64,000 nucleotides of DNA from Schaalia sp. ORNL0103. GTDB taxonomy: Bacteria > Actinomycetota > Actinomycetes > Actinomycetales > Actinomycetaceae. Made by a program: the position numbers and the translations under genes. The notes beneath the pieces were generated by a model that saw nothing but the letters and a program-made list of their open reading frames with translations, was not told where the DNA came from and did not search any database. Location: the NCBI RefSeq assembly GCF_019429565.1, contig NZ_JAHXSA010000004.1:89666-153665 (forward strand). The letters are read 5' to 3'. Below, one piece after another: positions 43,193 through 52,041 of the stretch (positions are counted from its first letter, which is position 1; every line of letters begins with the position of its first letter).

Positions 43193-43522
43193 ATGAAAAA
43201 GACGAAGAAGATTGTCGAAATTGTCGACGACTTCGATGGTACCCCCGCCGATCAGACCGTTCGCTTCGCCTTTAATGGCGCGTCGTACGAAATTGATCTG
43301 AGCCGCGCGCATTTCGAGGAATTTGCCGAGGCCATTCAGCCCTACATTAAGGCTGGTCGCAAGGTGGGTTCGACCCGCCGCCGTGGCAACGCCGGCAACC
43401 CCACGCAGCGCCTGGAGAACGCGAAGATTCGCGCCTGGGCAAAGGAAGAGGGGCTCGAGCTGTCCGACCGCGGTCGCATTCCCGCTCCGATCGTTGAGGC
43501 CTACCGCAAGGCCCACGCCTGA
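43193..43522 (+). CDS. lsr2: Lsr2-family nucleoid-associated protein
   Basis: The actinobacterial xenogeneic silencer that coats AT-rich, horizontally acquired DNA. The 109 residues have the N-terminal dimerisation part (VDDFDGTPADQTVRFAF), a basic linker (GSTRRRGNAGNP), and the C-terminal DNA-binding domain IRAWAKEEGLELSDRGRIP containing the RGR minor-groove hook. ATG 43193 follows GAGAGGA; an upstream in-frame ATG is less likely. The leader (43081-43190) is strikingly AT-rich with repeated GAATGATC and TGAATTG words, which would suit autoregulation. Confidence 0.96.
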   Translation: MKKTKKIVEIVDDFDGTPADQTVRFAFNGASYEIDLSRAHFEEFAEAIQPYIKAGRKVGSTRRRGNAGNPTQRLENAKIRAWAKEEGLELSDRGRIPAPIVEAYRKAHA

Positions 43523-43532
43523 TTCGTGATGC

Positions 43533-43572
43533 AATTGCGGGCGCGCTGAAAAGGCGCGCCCGCAATTCTTTT
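43533..43572 (+). terminator. Terminator after lsr2
   Basis: A 14-bp perfect stem AATTGCGGGCGCGC (43533-43546) with its complement at 43554-43567, followed by CTTTT. Confidence 0.9.
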
Positions 43573-43577
43573 ACACG

Positions 43578-43614
43578 ATGAGGGGTGGCACGCATTATGC
43601 GTGCCACCCCTCAT
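43578..43614 (-). terminator. Terminator of the DUF3060 gene
   Basis: A 17-bp perfect stem (43578-43594 with 43598-43614) around TTA. It lies just after the convergent lipoprotein gene and is preceded by an A-rich run in its own direction of reading. Confidence 0.8.
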
Positions 43615-43626
43615 GTCCGTTGGATG

Positions 43627-44118
43627 TCAGTCCTTGGAGACGACGTTATGCGCGCCCAAGTCGCTGCCCACCTGAGGAGCGTTTCCGTCCTCGTACTGGA
43701 TAGCGTTATTGGAGCCCGTGAAGGACACGGTCTGGACGGACTTCACGTCGACGGCATTCTGGGAGCCGTTGATCGTGATCTCGGAGACGGCCTCGCCCTC
43801 AATGTGGTTGTTCGAACCGTTGACGACGACGGACTTCGTGCCCGCGGGGATCTCGACGTGCGCGTTGGACTCGTTGACCGTGAAGGCGCCGGAGGCGTCG
43901 GACTTGCCCGAATCCTTCGACGTGTCGGACTTGCCGGAGTCGGTGGACGAATCGGTCTTGGTGTCCGTGCGCGGGTTGCTTGAGGCTTCGGGGGCGGACG
44001 AAGCTGCGGGGGCGGAGGAGTCGCCGCCGGAGACGTTCGCGGTCTGGGAGCAGCCGGTCAGGGCCACGGTGGCGACGGCCAGGGCAGCCGCGGCGGGAAG
44101 GAAGGACTTCAGGGACAT
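43627..44118 (-). CDS. DUF3060-domain lipoprotein
   Basis: A 163-residue lipoprotein with lipobox VALTGC, a Ser/Ala/Asp/Lys-rich linker of about 50 residues (containing repeated DSGKSD), and a C-terminal DUF3060 domain made of short parallel-beta repeats (VVVNGSNNHIEG, ITINGSQNAVDV, VSFTGSNNAIQY). The function of DUF3060 is unknown. GGGAGA precedes the ATG; the long frame upstream is ignored. It sits just downstream of the OmpA-like lipoprotein gene on the same strand. Confidence 0.88.
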   Translation of the reverse strand: MSLKSFLPAAAALAVATVALTGCSQTANVSGGDSSAPAASSAPEASSNPRTDTKTDSSTDSGKSDTSKDSGKSDASGAFTVNESNAHVEIPAGTKSVVVNGSNNHIEGEAVSEITINGSQNAVDVKSVQTVSFTGSNNAIQYEDGNAPQVGSDLGAHNVVSKD

Positions 44119-44167
44119 GGTGTCTCCCTTTCGTATGTTGATCAGTTGGTCAAACTCAATCAGAGTA

Positions 44168-45379
44168 CTAGAAGGCGGGGATGAAGATCTCGACGCGGCG
44201 GTTGAGCGCACGGCCAGCCGGGTTATCCGAGCCGTCGGCGTTCTCGTTGGGCGCAACGGGCTTCGACTCGCCGTAGCCGGTCGCATCCAGCATCGCGCTC
44301 ACGCCGTCCTTCTTCAGTTCCGCGGACACGGCATCCGCGCGCTCCTGCGAGAGCTGGAGGTTGAAGGCCTCGTCCGAGATGGAATCGGTGTGGCCGTAGA
44401 TGTGGGCGGTGGGAACCTTCGCGTTGTTGAGCACGCCCGCCAGGCTCTTCAGGGTCTGGGCGGCTTCGGGGCGGATGTCGGACTTGCCGAAGTCAAAGAG
44501 GACGCCGTCCTCCAGGGTGATGACCGTGCCGCAGGACTCGACGGGCTTGAGGGACTCGACGGCCGGGAACTTGCCGAGCTTGCCGACCTTCTCGACCTTC
44601 GGAGCGTCGTTGACGGTCACGCCGTTGACGGTGGCCGTTCCGTTGCCGTTGTTCTGGATCGTCAGCTTCTCGTCCGAGTAGCTGCCCGTGCCGTCACCGT
44701 TGTTCATGATCGTGACGGTGCCCTTGGAGAACTGGCCGGAGCCGTTACCGTTGTTGATGATCGACTCCATGGAGGTCGAATTGGAGTAGTTGCCGCCGCC
44801 ATTGCCGTCCAGGATGATGCTGGTCGTCGTCGTGGAGTAGGTGCCCGAACCGTCGGCCTCGACGGTGATGGTCACCATGGTGTCGGCGTTGGAGTAGGTG
44901 CCCGAGCCGTCGCCGCCGTAGATGATGGAGATGGGGCCCTCGGTGATGACGCCGGATCCGGTGCCGTCGTTAACGACCGTGCCCTTATCGTTGGAGGAAA
45001 CGGCGGAGCCGTCGCCGCCCAGGACCGTCGAGCCGGACACCAGGGACGTGCCGTCGCACTTGGCGGGGGAGACCGTCACGCCCGGAACGGAGGCGAGGGA
45101 CGAGGAGGCTGCCTGGACGACGGCCTTATCCGCGTTCGAGGCGAACACGTCGATCGCGGGAACCGAGAAGAGCGGGATCGGGGGGATCTCGCCGGGGCGG
45201 TAGCCCGGGACCGTCGGAACCGAGGCGGGAGTTGCGGACTGGGTGGGTGCAGCCGTGGTGGCCTCGGCGGTGGGCGCAGCCGCGGGAGTCTGGGGCTTCG
45301 AGGAGCCGCAGGCGCCCAGGGCGAGCGTGGTCGCAGCGACGAGAGCGGAGGCTGTCAGGGTGCGTCGTGTGATGATCAT
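44168..45379 (-). CDS. Lipoprotein with beta-repeat region and OmpA-like domain
   Basis: A 403-residue lipoprotein with lipobox LALGAC, an Ala/Pro/Thr-rich linker, then roughly six repeats of about 20 residues of the form NNGDGSGxYS (for example [30 protein letters not shown]), suggesting a beta-helix. The C-terminal OmpA-like domain reads [40 protein letters not shown], and [11 protein letters not shown]. OmpA-like domains bind peptidoglycan; in an organism without an outer membrane this would tie a membrane lipoprotein to the wall. ATG 45379 lies seven bases after TACGGT (leaderless). The downstream neighbour with similar beta repeats (DUF3060) suggests a shared envelope role. Confidence 0.85.
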   Translation of the reverse strand: MIITRRTLTASALVAATTLALGACGSSKPQTPAAAPTAEATTAAPTQSATPASVPTVPGYRPGEIPPIPLFSVPAIDVFASNADKAVVQAASSSLASVPGVTVSPAKCDGTSLVSGSTVLGGDGSAVSSNDKGTVVNDGTGSGVITEGPISIIYGGDGSGTYSNADTMVTITVEADGSGTYSTTTTSIILDGNGGGNYSNSTSMESIINNGNGSGQFSKGTVTIMNNGDGTGSYSDEKLTIQNNGNGTATVNGVTVNDAPKVEKVGKLGKFPAVESLKPVESCGTVITLEDGVLFDFGKSDIRPEAAQTLKSLAGVLNNAKVPTAHIYGHTDSISDEAFNLQLSQERADAVSAELKKDGVSAMLDATGYGESKPVAPNENADGSDNPAGRALNRRVEIFIPAF

Positions 45380-45650
45380 GAACCTAACCGTACGGGAAAA
45401 TGCGAGGGGCACACACTGTTCCGGTAATCATGTAAAACCGCGGAATCTCAAGGAACTCAGGGGCATTCCGAGGGGCACTCAGGGGGTAATCAGGGTATGG
45501 CCGGGGTCTTTTTTCGCACAAGATAAGGGGCCTCGTTCCGCGGTGTTGGGGGCGAGGCCTCGTCCCTCTCGTGGTCCGGTGTCCAAGCTGTGGCGTGATC
45601 AACCCCACGGGATGTATGAGGAGGGTTGGAACCTGTGGGACAATGGAGAC

Positions 45651-46388
45651 ATGAGCTACAAACTGGTGCTGCTCCGCCACGGCGAGAGCGAATGGAATGC
45701 AAAGAACCTCTTCACCGGTTGGGTGGATGTTCCGCTGTCGGACAAGGGCCGCGCGGAGGCTACCCACGGTGGCGAGCTCCTCAAGGAAGCGGGCGTGAAG
45801 CCTGACCTCCTGTTCACGTCGATGCTGCGTCGCGCCATCATGACCGCGAACCTCGCCCTCGACGCTGCCGATCGCCACTGGATCCCCGTTGAGCGCAACT
45901 GGCGCCTCAACGAGCGTCACTACGGTGCGCTCCAGGGTAAGAACAAGAAGGAAATCCGCGACGAGTACGGCGAGGACCAGTTCATGCTGTGGCGCCGTTC
46001 CTTCGACGTGGCACCGCCCGCCATCGAGGCCGGCTCGGAGTACTCGCAGGACACCGACCCGCGCTACGCCGGCGAGCCCGTCCCCATGAGCGAGTGCCTC
46101 AAGGACGTCATCGCGCGTCTGCTGCCCTACTGGGATGAGACCATCGTTCCCGCGATCAAGACCGGCAAGACCGTCATGATCGCCGCGCACGGCAACTCCC
46201 TGCGCGCCATCGTCAAGCACCTGGATGAGATCTCCGACGAGGATATCGCCGGCGTCAACATCCCCACCGGCATTCCGCTGGTGTACGAGCTCGACGAGGA
46301 GACCCTCAAGCCCATCAAGAAGGGTGGCACCTACCTGGATCCCGAGGCCGAGGCGAAGATCGCCGCGGTCGCCAACCAGGGCAAGTGA
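45651..46388 (+). CDS. gpmA: 2,3-bisphosphoglycerate-dependent phosphoglycerate mutase
   Basis: Glycolytic interconversion of 3- and 2-phosphoglycerate. The 245 residues have the catalytic [12 protein letters not shown] (phospho-His), [29 protein letters not shown] and the second histidine in [13 protein letters not shown] 45651 gives the standard length; GACAAT lies six bases upstream, suggesting another leaderless start. The open frame continues far upstream but has no family similarity. Confidence 0.97.
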   Translation: MSYKLVLLRHGESEWNAKNLFTGWVDVPLSDKGRAEATHGGELLKEAGVKPDLLFTSMLRRAIMTANLALDAADRHWIPVERNWRLNERHYGALQGKNKKEIRDEYGEDQFMLWRRSFDVAPPAIEAGSEYSQDTDPRYAGEPVPMSECLKDVIARLLPYWDETIVPAIKTGKTVMIAAHGNSLRAIVKHLDEISDEDIAGVNIPTGIPLVYELDEETLKPIKKGGTYLDPEAEAKIAAVANQGK

Positions 46389-46397
46389 GCTGAGCGG

Positions 46398-46433
46398 AGC
46401 CCCGGCATCGTCTGCATGGACGAGGCCGGGGCT
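46398..46433 (+). terminator. Terminator after gpmA
   Basis: AGCCCCGGCATCGTC pairs with GACGAGGCCGGGGCT (one mismatch), followed by TCGTC. Another terminator built on GACGAGGCC. Confidence 0.65.
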
Positions 46434-46662
46434 TCGTCATGCCCGGAAAACCCGGCTTTTCGGGGTGTGATGCCCGTCCTTATGGCGCACGTTTGACCGT
46501 GAGCAGGGTCGCATGCTGGGACGAATTGCGGTCGTGCTTGAAGTTGGTTTGTGTCGATCCTTGTATGCGTGTAACGTTGAGCTTTCACACTGTATGGGTC
46601 GGTTTTGCTCGCCAGCTGGTAGAATAGTTGTGCTATCCACGCAAGCACTCAGGAGTCCATCC

Positions 46663-47181
46663 ATGTCGTTTGAAATCGGTCAGACGGTCGTCTACCCGCA
46701 CCACGGCGCAGCCACGATCGAAGAGGTCATGACGCGCACCATTCGTGGTGAGGAGCGGACGTACCTGAAGCTGCGTGTGAACCAGGGCGATCTTGAGATT
46801 CAGGTTCCCGCCGAAAATGTCGACATGGTCGGCGTGCGCGACATCGTCGACGAGGACGGCCTCGAAGAGGTCCTCTCCGTCCTGCGCGCCCCCTACATCG
46901 AGGAACCTACCAACTGGTCGCGCCGCTTCAAGGCGAACCAGGAGAAGATCGCCACCGGCGACATCGTGAAGGTCGCCGAGGTCGTGCGTGACCTGACCCG
47001 CCGCGACGACCTGAAAAAGCTGTCCACGGGCGAGAAGCGCATGCTGACGAAGGCCCGTGGAATCCTCACCTCCGAGCTGGCCCTGGCGCGCAACATTGAA
47101 AAGTCCGCCGCCGCGGAGCGCCTCGACGCCGTCCTGGCTGAGGGTCGCATCGAAGTCGAAGAAGATGCCGTCGAAGAGTGA
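46663..47181 (+). CDS. carD: CarD-family RNA polymerase-binding regulator
   Basis: Binds the RNA polymerase beta subunit and stabilises open promoter complexes, especially at rRNA promoters. The 172 residues begin [17 protein letters not shown], contain the Tudor-like polymerase-interacting domain, and the C-terminal DNA-binding part with [13 protein letters not shown] (the conserved Trp). AGGAG precedes the ATG; TAGAAT at about 46620 with TTGCTC upstream is a plausible promoter. ispD begins inside its last codons, the usual actinobacterial carD-ispD arrangement. Confidence 0.96.
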   Translation: MSFEIGQTVVYPHHGAATIEEVMTRTIRGEERTYLKLRVNQGDLEIQVPAENVDMVGVRDIVDEDGLEEVLSVLRAPYIEEPTNWSRRFKANQEKIATGDIVKVAEVVRDLTRRDDLKKLSTGEKRMLTKARGILTSELALARNIEKSAAAERLDAVLAEGRIEVEEDAVEE

Positions 47182-47881
47182 TGCCCGCGCGGTCCTGACG
47201 GCCGCCGGCTCCGGCTCTCGCCTCGGTTGCGAGGGCCCGAAAGCACTCGTTGAACTCTCGGGTCGCCCCCTTGTGTGGTGGGCGGCCCGCGGCCTACGCG
47301 CCGGGGGAGTGGGCGCGATGGTCGTGACGGCTCCGGCCTCGTCGATCGAGGAATTTCGTAGCGCCCTGTCCGATATTGACGATCTGACCGTCGTCGCTGG
47401 CTCCGATCGCTCGCGCCAGGAGTCCGTGGCCCTCGGCCTGGCCGCGCTTGGCCGCTGCGAGGCGGATGCGGTCGTCCTCGTGCACGACGCGGCGCGGCCC
47501 CTGACACCCCCGCAGGTCACCGAGCGCGTCATCGACGCGGTTGCCGGCGGCGCGGGCGCGGTCATCCCCGTCCTGCCCGTCACCGACACCCTCAAGACCG
47601 TGGATGCCGCCGGAGTGGTCGTCGGCACGCCGCGTCGCTCCGACATGGTGGCCGTGCAGACCCCGCAGGGCTTCCGCTGGGACGTTCTCATTCGCGCGCA
47701 CGAGGAGGGCGCCTCCCTGGGCGCCGACGAGGCCCGGGCGGCCACGGACGACGCCGGCCTCGTTGAGGCGATCGGCGGGACCGTGCATACGGTCGCGGGC
47801 GACGAACGCTCCATGAAGGTCACGCGCCCCCTCGACCTGGCCCTTGCGCAGATCCTGGTCGCCGAGGAGACGAGCGCCTAA
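47165..47881 (+). CDS. ispD: 2-C-methyl-D-erythritol 4-phosphate cytidylyltransferase
   Basis: Third step of the MEP isoprenoid pathway. The 238 residues have the nucleotide-binding loop [26 protein letters not shown] and [15 protein letters not shown]. The chosen ATG lies 17 bases inside the end of carD in another frame, so translation is coupled. ispF, normally next or fused, is 9 kb away on the other strand. Confidence 0.95.
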   Translation: MPSKSDARAVLTAAGSGSRLGCEGPKALVELSGRPLVWWAARGLRAGGVGAMVVTAPASSIEEFRSALSDIDDLTVVAGSDRSRQESVALGLAALGRCEADAVVLVHDAARPLTPPQVTERVIDAVAGGAGAVIPVLPVTDTLKTVDAAGVVVGTPRRSDMVAVQTPQGFRWDVLIRAHEEGASLGADEARAATDDAGLVEAIGGTVHTVAGDERSMKVTRPLDLALAQILVAEETSA

Positions 47882-47923
47882 ACACATTGCCCGGCTCGCA
47901 TGGATTGAGCAGGGGGGGACGTG

Positions 47924-48712
47924 TCAGGGAGCCGTCAGGAGCGAGCGGACGAGCTGCGCGCCCTCCGGCTGACCGAGCTTCGCGCGTTCCTCCGGCTTGT
48001 CGACGAAGTAGTCGATGAGGCGCCGCAGCAGAACAAAGCGCATGGGGGCGCCCGTCATGTCAAAGACCAGGCCGTCCTCGAGACCGTCCACGGAGACATG
48101 CATATGCATGCACGGGAAGAAGGCATAATCCTCCACGGTGAAACCTTCAATGCGGGGGTGCAAGTCCCACGGGATGGGCGTCGGAGAGCTGTCCGCGAGC
48201 GGGTGAATCTCCATATGATCGGGTGAGAACACGATGAATGGGCCGCGGTGAATACAAGAGGGGCGCCACGGATTGATGACGCACAGCATGAAAGATATTG
48301 CCGACAGGAGGAATCCGCAGAAAATATGAATGATCGCGTGCACGATCGGGACCTGAAGTGCTAGCTCGACGATGAGGGAGATCGGTCCGGCGGTGATTCC
48401 GAAAGCGTAGGAGTAACGACGCACACGAACCTGAATAAGGGATGGATAGAGTGCCATTCCTCGTGGCTCCGCGTGCACGACCGGCCCCCTGTGACGGCGA
48501 ACGGACTCCACGATGCCGATCACGAGGGATGCTGGGCCTATCAGGAGGCAATAGACAAATAAGAAGACGAGCAGGCTGGGCGGCAGAATCCCGCCTAAGA
48601 AAAACAAGACGATCACCGCGACGGGACAAGCGGCTGCGGCGAAATACCAGTTGAGGGGCTCCATTTGGCGCCCGCCGGCAACGGGAACGCTCAACATCGG
48701 GCTTTTCTCCAT
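47924..48712 (-). CDS. Membrane protein of unknown function, RLIDYFV family (copy 1)
   Basis: A 262-residue protein with four hydrophobic segments in the first 150 residues (about 25-45, 48-72, 105-130 and 133-150) and a soluble C-terminal half. The C-terminus reads CIHRGPFIVFSPDHMEIHPL, IPWDLHPRIEGF, and RRLIDYFVDKPEERAKLG. The same pattern recurs in the gene at 49648 and, for the RLIDYFV part, at 48819. AAGGAG precedes ATG 48712. I do not recognise the family; the C-terminal half might fold as a small PH-like domain, but that is a guess. Confidence 0.7.
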   Translation of the reverse strand: MEKSPMLSVPVAGGRQMEPLNWYFAAAACPVAVIVLFFLGGILPPSLLVFLFVYCLLIGPASLVIGIVESVRRHRGPVVHAEPRGMALYPSLIQVRVRRYSYAFGITAGPISLIVELALQVPIVHAIIHIFCGFLLSAISFMLCVINPWRPSCIHRGPFIVFSPDHMEIHPLADSSPTPIPWDLHPRIEGFTVEDYAFFPCMHMHVSVDGLEDGLVFDMTGAPMRFVLLRRLIDYFVDKPEERAKLGQPEGAQLVRSLLTAP

Positions 48713-48787
48713 CGTCTTCTCCTTCCTGGGTGACATCCCAGCATATGGCATCCGGTCAGGACGCGCTGGCGGTTCCCCGGCCTCGTT
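48713..48787 (-). repeat. Duplicated 75-bp leader/promoter segment, copy 1
   Basis: About 73 of 75 bases match 50425-50499. It contains the AAGGAG ribosome binding site, a possible -10 box TATGCT on the minus strand, and a GGCCTCGTT word at the far end. Both copies sit immediately before an ATG of a membrane-protein gene. Confidence 0.9.
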
Positions 48788-48818
48788 GTGGGGGTTCTTC
48801 CAGCAAAGGGCCCGCGTC

Positions 48819-49643
48819 TCAGGCGTCCGGATCCTGCCCTCGCAGGAGCGCGCGCACCACGTCGACGCCGGTCTCGGTGCCGAGAACGCGCCGCCGCCGG
48901 GGGTTGGATACGAAATAGTCGATAAGTCGCTCGAAGGCGACGTAGGAGAGCCCCGGATCCTTGAGGCGCAGCCACGTGACACCGTCCTCGCCATCCTTGG
49001 TGCAGTGAATGGCGGTCGCTCCCTTGATGGTCTCACCCATGCCAACGATATAGCTCCAGGCGACCGTCTCGATACGAGGGACGAAGTCTTTCTCGGCGAT
49101 TGCGAAACCCTCGGGGACGAGAATAATCATTTGCACATGAGCGCCATGTTCACGCGGAAAGTAGATTTCCGGGACTTTCACGAGTAGATAGATGATGAAA
49201 AAGCCCGTGCCGAGCGACATTAGGAAGCCATTTTTTGTGCTCGACGAGAATGCGAGAGGAATGAGGGAGATAGCAATGCCGCTCAAGCCCCATGCGATGC
49301 CGGCAGCACGACTCCGGGCAAAGGTGGTGTCCGCTGTGATCAGTAGCTCGGTGACTGTGCGTTCCTCCTGGCGCGACGTAGTGGCAGTGATCCTCGGCGG
49401 GCGGCTGGGTGCGCGCGAGTAGGCAACAGCGGCTGGAATGAAGGTGACGAGGAGAATGCAGAGGATAGCGAGCCCGTAACGCAGGCCGAGGGTGGGGAAA
49501 CCGAGCGCGATGAGTGCAACGAGGACAAGTGCTGCCGCGACTCCGACGGCATAGAAGCACGCGGGGACGATCCATGCTCGGCGCATGATGGCGTCTGCTT
49601 GGCTCGGGGTCAGAGGTCGGCGGATGAGGGTTAGGGGGAGCAT
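48819..49643 (-). CDS. Membrane protein of unknown function, RLIDYFV family (copy 2)
   Basis: A 274-residue protein with hydrophobic segments near residues 25-48, 55-75, 113-133 and 137-155. The C-terminal segment FERLIDYFVSNPRRRRVLG and VVRALLRG aligns with the genes on both sides, but the HRxP...PDH stretch is lost, so it is the most diverged of the three. It starts four bases after the stop of the gene at 49648, without its own leader, so it is probably translated from the same mRNA. The function is unknown. Confidence 0.7.
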   Translation of the reverse strand: MLPLTLIRRPLTPSQADAIMRRAWIVPACFYAVGVAAALVLVALIALGFPTLGLRYGLAILCILLVTFIPAAVAYSRAPSRPPRITATTSRQEERTVTELLITADTTFARSRAAGIAWGLSGIAISLIPLAFSSSTKNGFLMSLGTGFFIIYLLVKVPEIYFPREHGAHVQMIILVPEGFAIAEKDFVPRIETVAWSYIVGMGETIKGATAIHCTKDGEDGVTWLRLKDPGLSYVAFERLIDYFVSNPRRRRVLGTETGVDVVRALLRGQDPDA

Positions 49644-49647
49644 GCGC

Positions 49648-50424
49648 CTAGACTGCCGTCAGGATGTCGGTGATGAGCTGTGGGCCCTGCGGTGTTCCGA
49701 GCGTTGCTCGATCCTCGGGATGGGCGACAAAGTGGTTGATGAGCCGCGCGAGTTGCCAGTAGCAGATGGGCATTCCCCTCATCTCGAAAACGAACGCATC
49801 CTCGGAGTCTCGGGTGGATACGTGCATCAACTGGTGTGGCTCATTGGCGGCGACGAAAAGCTCGAAACCCTCAATCTGGGGGTTGCGATCCCACCGGATG
49901 CGTGTCGGGTTGTCGTGCAGGAGGGGCTGAATCGACAGGTGATCGGGGCCGAGCGTGATCAGTGGCGACCGGTGAATGTGTGAGGGGCGATACGCCGACA
50001 TTTTGAGCATTGTGTACCCGAGGAATGAATACGAAAAGCCCAGGATCAAGCCGCCAATGGCGTCTGGATGAATGAGGAACAGAAGGAGGGCGATGGGGCC
50101 ACAGCTCATCAAGAACACGGAGCTGATCGACGAGACGTAGAAGGGGAAGATAAATGGGTAGAGGGCTATCCCTTCCGGCTCGACGTGCATGAGGACTCCA
50201 CGGTGCTGTCGAGCGATCTCGGCGAAGCCGAGTGTCAGGAAAACGAGCGCGAGGAGAATCGGGACTGCGACGAAAAAGAACGTGTAGGCGATCGGAAAAA
50301 CACTGCGGATACAGAAAAAGAAAACTGCAAAACCAGCGCAAATGGCGGCGGTAACAAAGCACGTGCGCGCCTGCGACAGCTTCTCGTCTGCCTCGGACAG
50401 GCTACGCAATGAACTTTCCGCCAT
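49648..50424 (-). CDS. Membrane protein of unknown function, RLIDYFV family (copy 3)
   Basis: A 258-residue protein with four hydrophobic segments and a C-terminal half containing HIHRSPLITLGPDHLSIQPL, IRWDRNPQIEGF and ARLINHFVAHPEDRATLG, clearly paralogous to the gene at 47924. AAGGAG precedes ATG 50424 within the duplicated leader. It is first in an apparent two-gene unit with 48819. The function is unknown. Confidence 0.7.
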   Translation of the reverse strand: MAESSLRSLSEADEKLSQARTCFVTAAICAGFAVFFFCIRSVFPIAYTFFFVAVPILLALVFLTLGFAEIARQHRGVLMHVEPEGIALYPFIFPFYVSSISSVFLMSCGPIALLLFLIHPDAIGGLILGFSYSFLGYTMLKMSAYRPSHIHRSPLITLGPDHLSIQPLLHDNPTRIRWDRNPQIEGFELFVAANEPHQLMHVSTRDSEDAFVFEMRGMPICYWQLARLINHFVAHPEDRATLGTPQGPQLITDILTAV

Positions 50425-50499
50425 CGTCTTCTCCTTCATGGGTGACATCCCAGCATATGGCATCCGGTCAGGACGCGCTGGTGGTTCCCCGGCCTCGTT
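50425..50499 (-). repeat. Duplicated 75-bp leader/promoter segment, copy 2
   Basis: Nearly identical to 48713-48787; the differences are C/A at the tenth base after the ribosome binding site region and one C/T. Confidence 0.9.
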
Positions 50500-50599
50500 C
50501 CTGGGGTGGCCCGAGGAGTAAGTGAGCTACGAAACGTGGTAGGTTCACCCTGGACGCACACGCGCCGCCGAGCACTCCCCATCGAAGGAGCCCGATCCC

Positions 50600-51949
50600 A
50601 TGAGCACAACGCCCACCACCCCACACCGCGTGATCACACGTAAAGTCGTCGACTGGGCGGCCTGGGACTGGGGCAGCGCCGCCTTCAACGCGGTCGCCAC
50701 GACCTTCGTGTTCACGACCTACCTGACCAGCGACGGCGTCTTCACCGACGCGGGGACCGCCTCGACGTGGCTCAGCAACGGCATGACCATCGCCGGCCTG
50801 TTCATCGCCCTGCTCGCCCCCATCACCGGCCAGCGCGCCGATCGACGAGGCCGTGGCGGAGTCTGGCTCGGATGGTTCACGGGCGCGGTCGTCGTCTGCA
50901 TGCTCGCCATGTACTTCGTGCACCCCGAGTCGGTCCTTGGGCCCCAGGGTGCGCTCATGCTGGGTATTGCGCTGCTGGGCCTGGGTAACGTGTTCTTCGA
51001 GTTCGCCTCGGTGAACTACAACGCGATGCTCAACCACCTGGGCGAGAAGGAAGACCGCGGCAAGATCTCCGGCTTCGGCTGGGCAGCCGGCTACATCGGC
51101 GGCATCGTCCTGCTGCTCATCCTCTACGTCGGCCTCATCGGCGTGAACCTGCTGAACGTACCCACCGACGCGCACTTGAATATCCGCATCTCCATGGTGA
51201 TCGCCGCCCTGTGGCTCGGTGGCTTCGCGATCCCCGTCATCGTGAACCCCCCGCTGCCCAAGAAGGTCCATGCCGGCGGCGACGGTGAGTCGATCATCGA
51301 CTCCTACAAGCTCCTGTGGCGCACCGTGCGCACCCTCAAGAACGAGGCCCCGCACACCCTCTTCTTCCTCATCGCCTCCGCCGTCTTCCGCGACGGCCTC
51401 GCCGGCGTCTTCACCTTCGGCGCCGTTCTGGCCAAGACCGCCTTTGGGTTCAGCGCCAGCCAGGTCATGATCTTCGCGATCGCCGCGAACATCGTCGCCG
51501 GCCTCGCGACCGTGGCCTTCGGCTGGGTCGACGACAAGATCGGCCCGAAGAAGGTCATCATCCTGTCCCTGAGCGCGATGGTCGTCGCCGGCTTCGGCGT
51601 CTTCTTCCTGCACGCCCGCGGCCCCGCCGTCTTCTGGAGCCTCGGCCTGGTCCTGTGCGTCTTCGTCGGCCCCACGCAGTCCGCGTCGCGTTCCTTCCTG
51701 TCGCGCATCATTCCCGCCGGCCGCGAGGGCGAGGTCTTCGGCCTCTACGCGACGACCGGTCGCGCCGTGTCCTTCATGGCTCCCGCCATGTACAGCCTCT
51801 TCCTCATGCTCGGCAAGCGTATGACGCCCGCCGGCGAGGACTACACCTACTGGGGCATCCTCGGCATCATGCTGATCCTCGGCGTCGGCCTGGCCCTGAC
51901 GATACCCGTGAAGGCGGACCGCGCGACCCTGGCACACATGGAGGACTGA
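50600..51949 (+). CDS. MFS transporter of the UMF1/Atg22-like group
   Basis: A 449-residue transporter with about twelve hydrophobic segments. The opening DWAAWDWGSAAFNAVATTFVFTTY (key part WAAWDWGSAAFNAV) is the hallmark of the unknown major facilitator family-1 (UMF1), distantly related to Atg22. PITGQRADRRGRG is the MFS loop 2-3 motif, and FVGPTQSASRSFLSRIIPAG is also typical. The substrate is unknown; amino-acid efflux is sometimes suggested for the group. AAGGAG precedes the ATG and TAGGTT at about 50540 may be its -10 box. Confidence 0.88.
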   Translation: MSTTPTTPHRVITRKVVDWAAWDWGSAAFNAVATTFVFTTYLTSDGVFTDAGTASTWLSNGMTIAGLFIALLAPITGQRADRRGRGGVWLGWFTGAVVVCMLAMYFVHPESVLGPQGALMLGIALLGLGNVFFEFASVNYNAMLNHLGEKEDRGKISGFGWAAGYIGGIVLLLILYVGLIGVNLLNVPTDAHLNIRISMVIAALWLGGFAIPVIVNPPLPKKVHAGGDGESIIDSYKLLWRTVRTLKNEAPHTLFFLIASAVFRDGLAGVFTFGAVLAKTAFGFSASQVMIFAIAANIVAGLATVAFGWVDDKIGPKKVIILSLSAMVVAGFGVFFLHARGPAVFWSLGLVLCVFVGPTQSASRSFLSRIIPAGREGEVFGLYATTGRAVSFMAPAMYSLFLMLGKRMTPAGEDYTYWGILGIMLILGVGLALTIPVKADRATLAHMED

Positions 51950-51983
51950 GCTCCTCGACGAGGCCCCGCGCCCACTAGCGATA

Positions 51984-52024
51984 CGTCCCCGACGCAACCG
52001 AGTGAGTCTCGGGCGTCGGGGACG
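51984..52024. terminator. Bidirectional terminator between MFS and propeller genes
   Basis: CGTCCCCGACGC (from 51984) pairs with GCGTCGGGGACG (to 52024), with partial pairing inside, between two convergent genes. Confidence 0.8.
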
Positions 52025-52041
52025 ATCCTTTGATGATCCGC

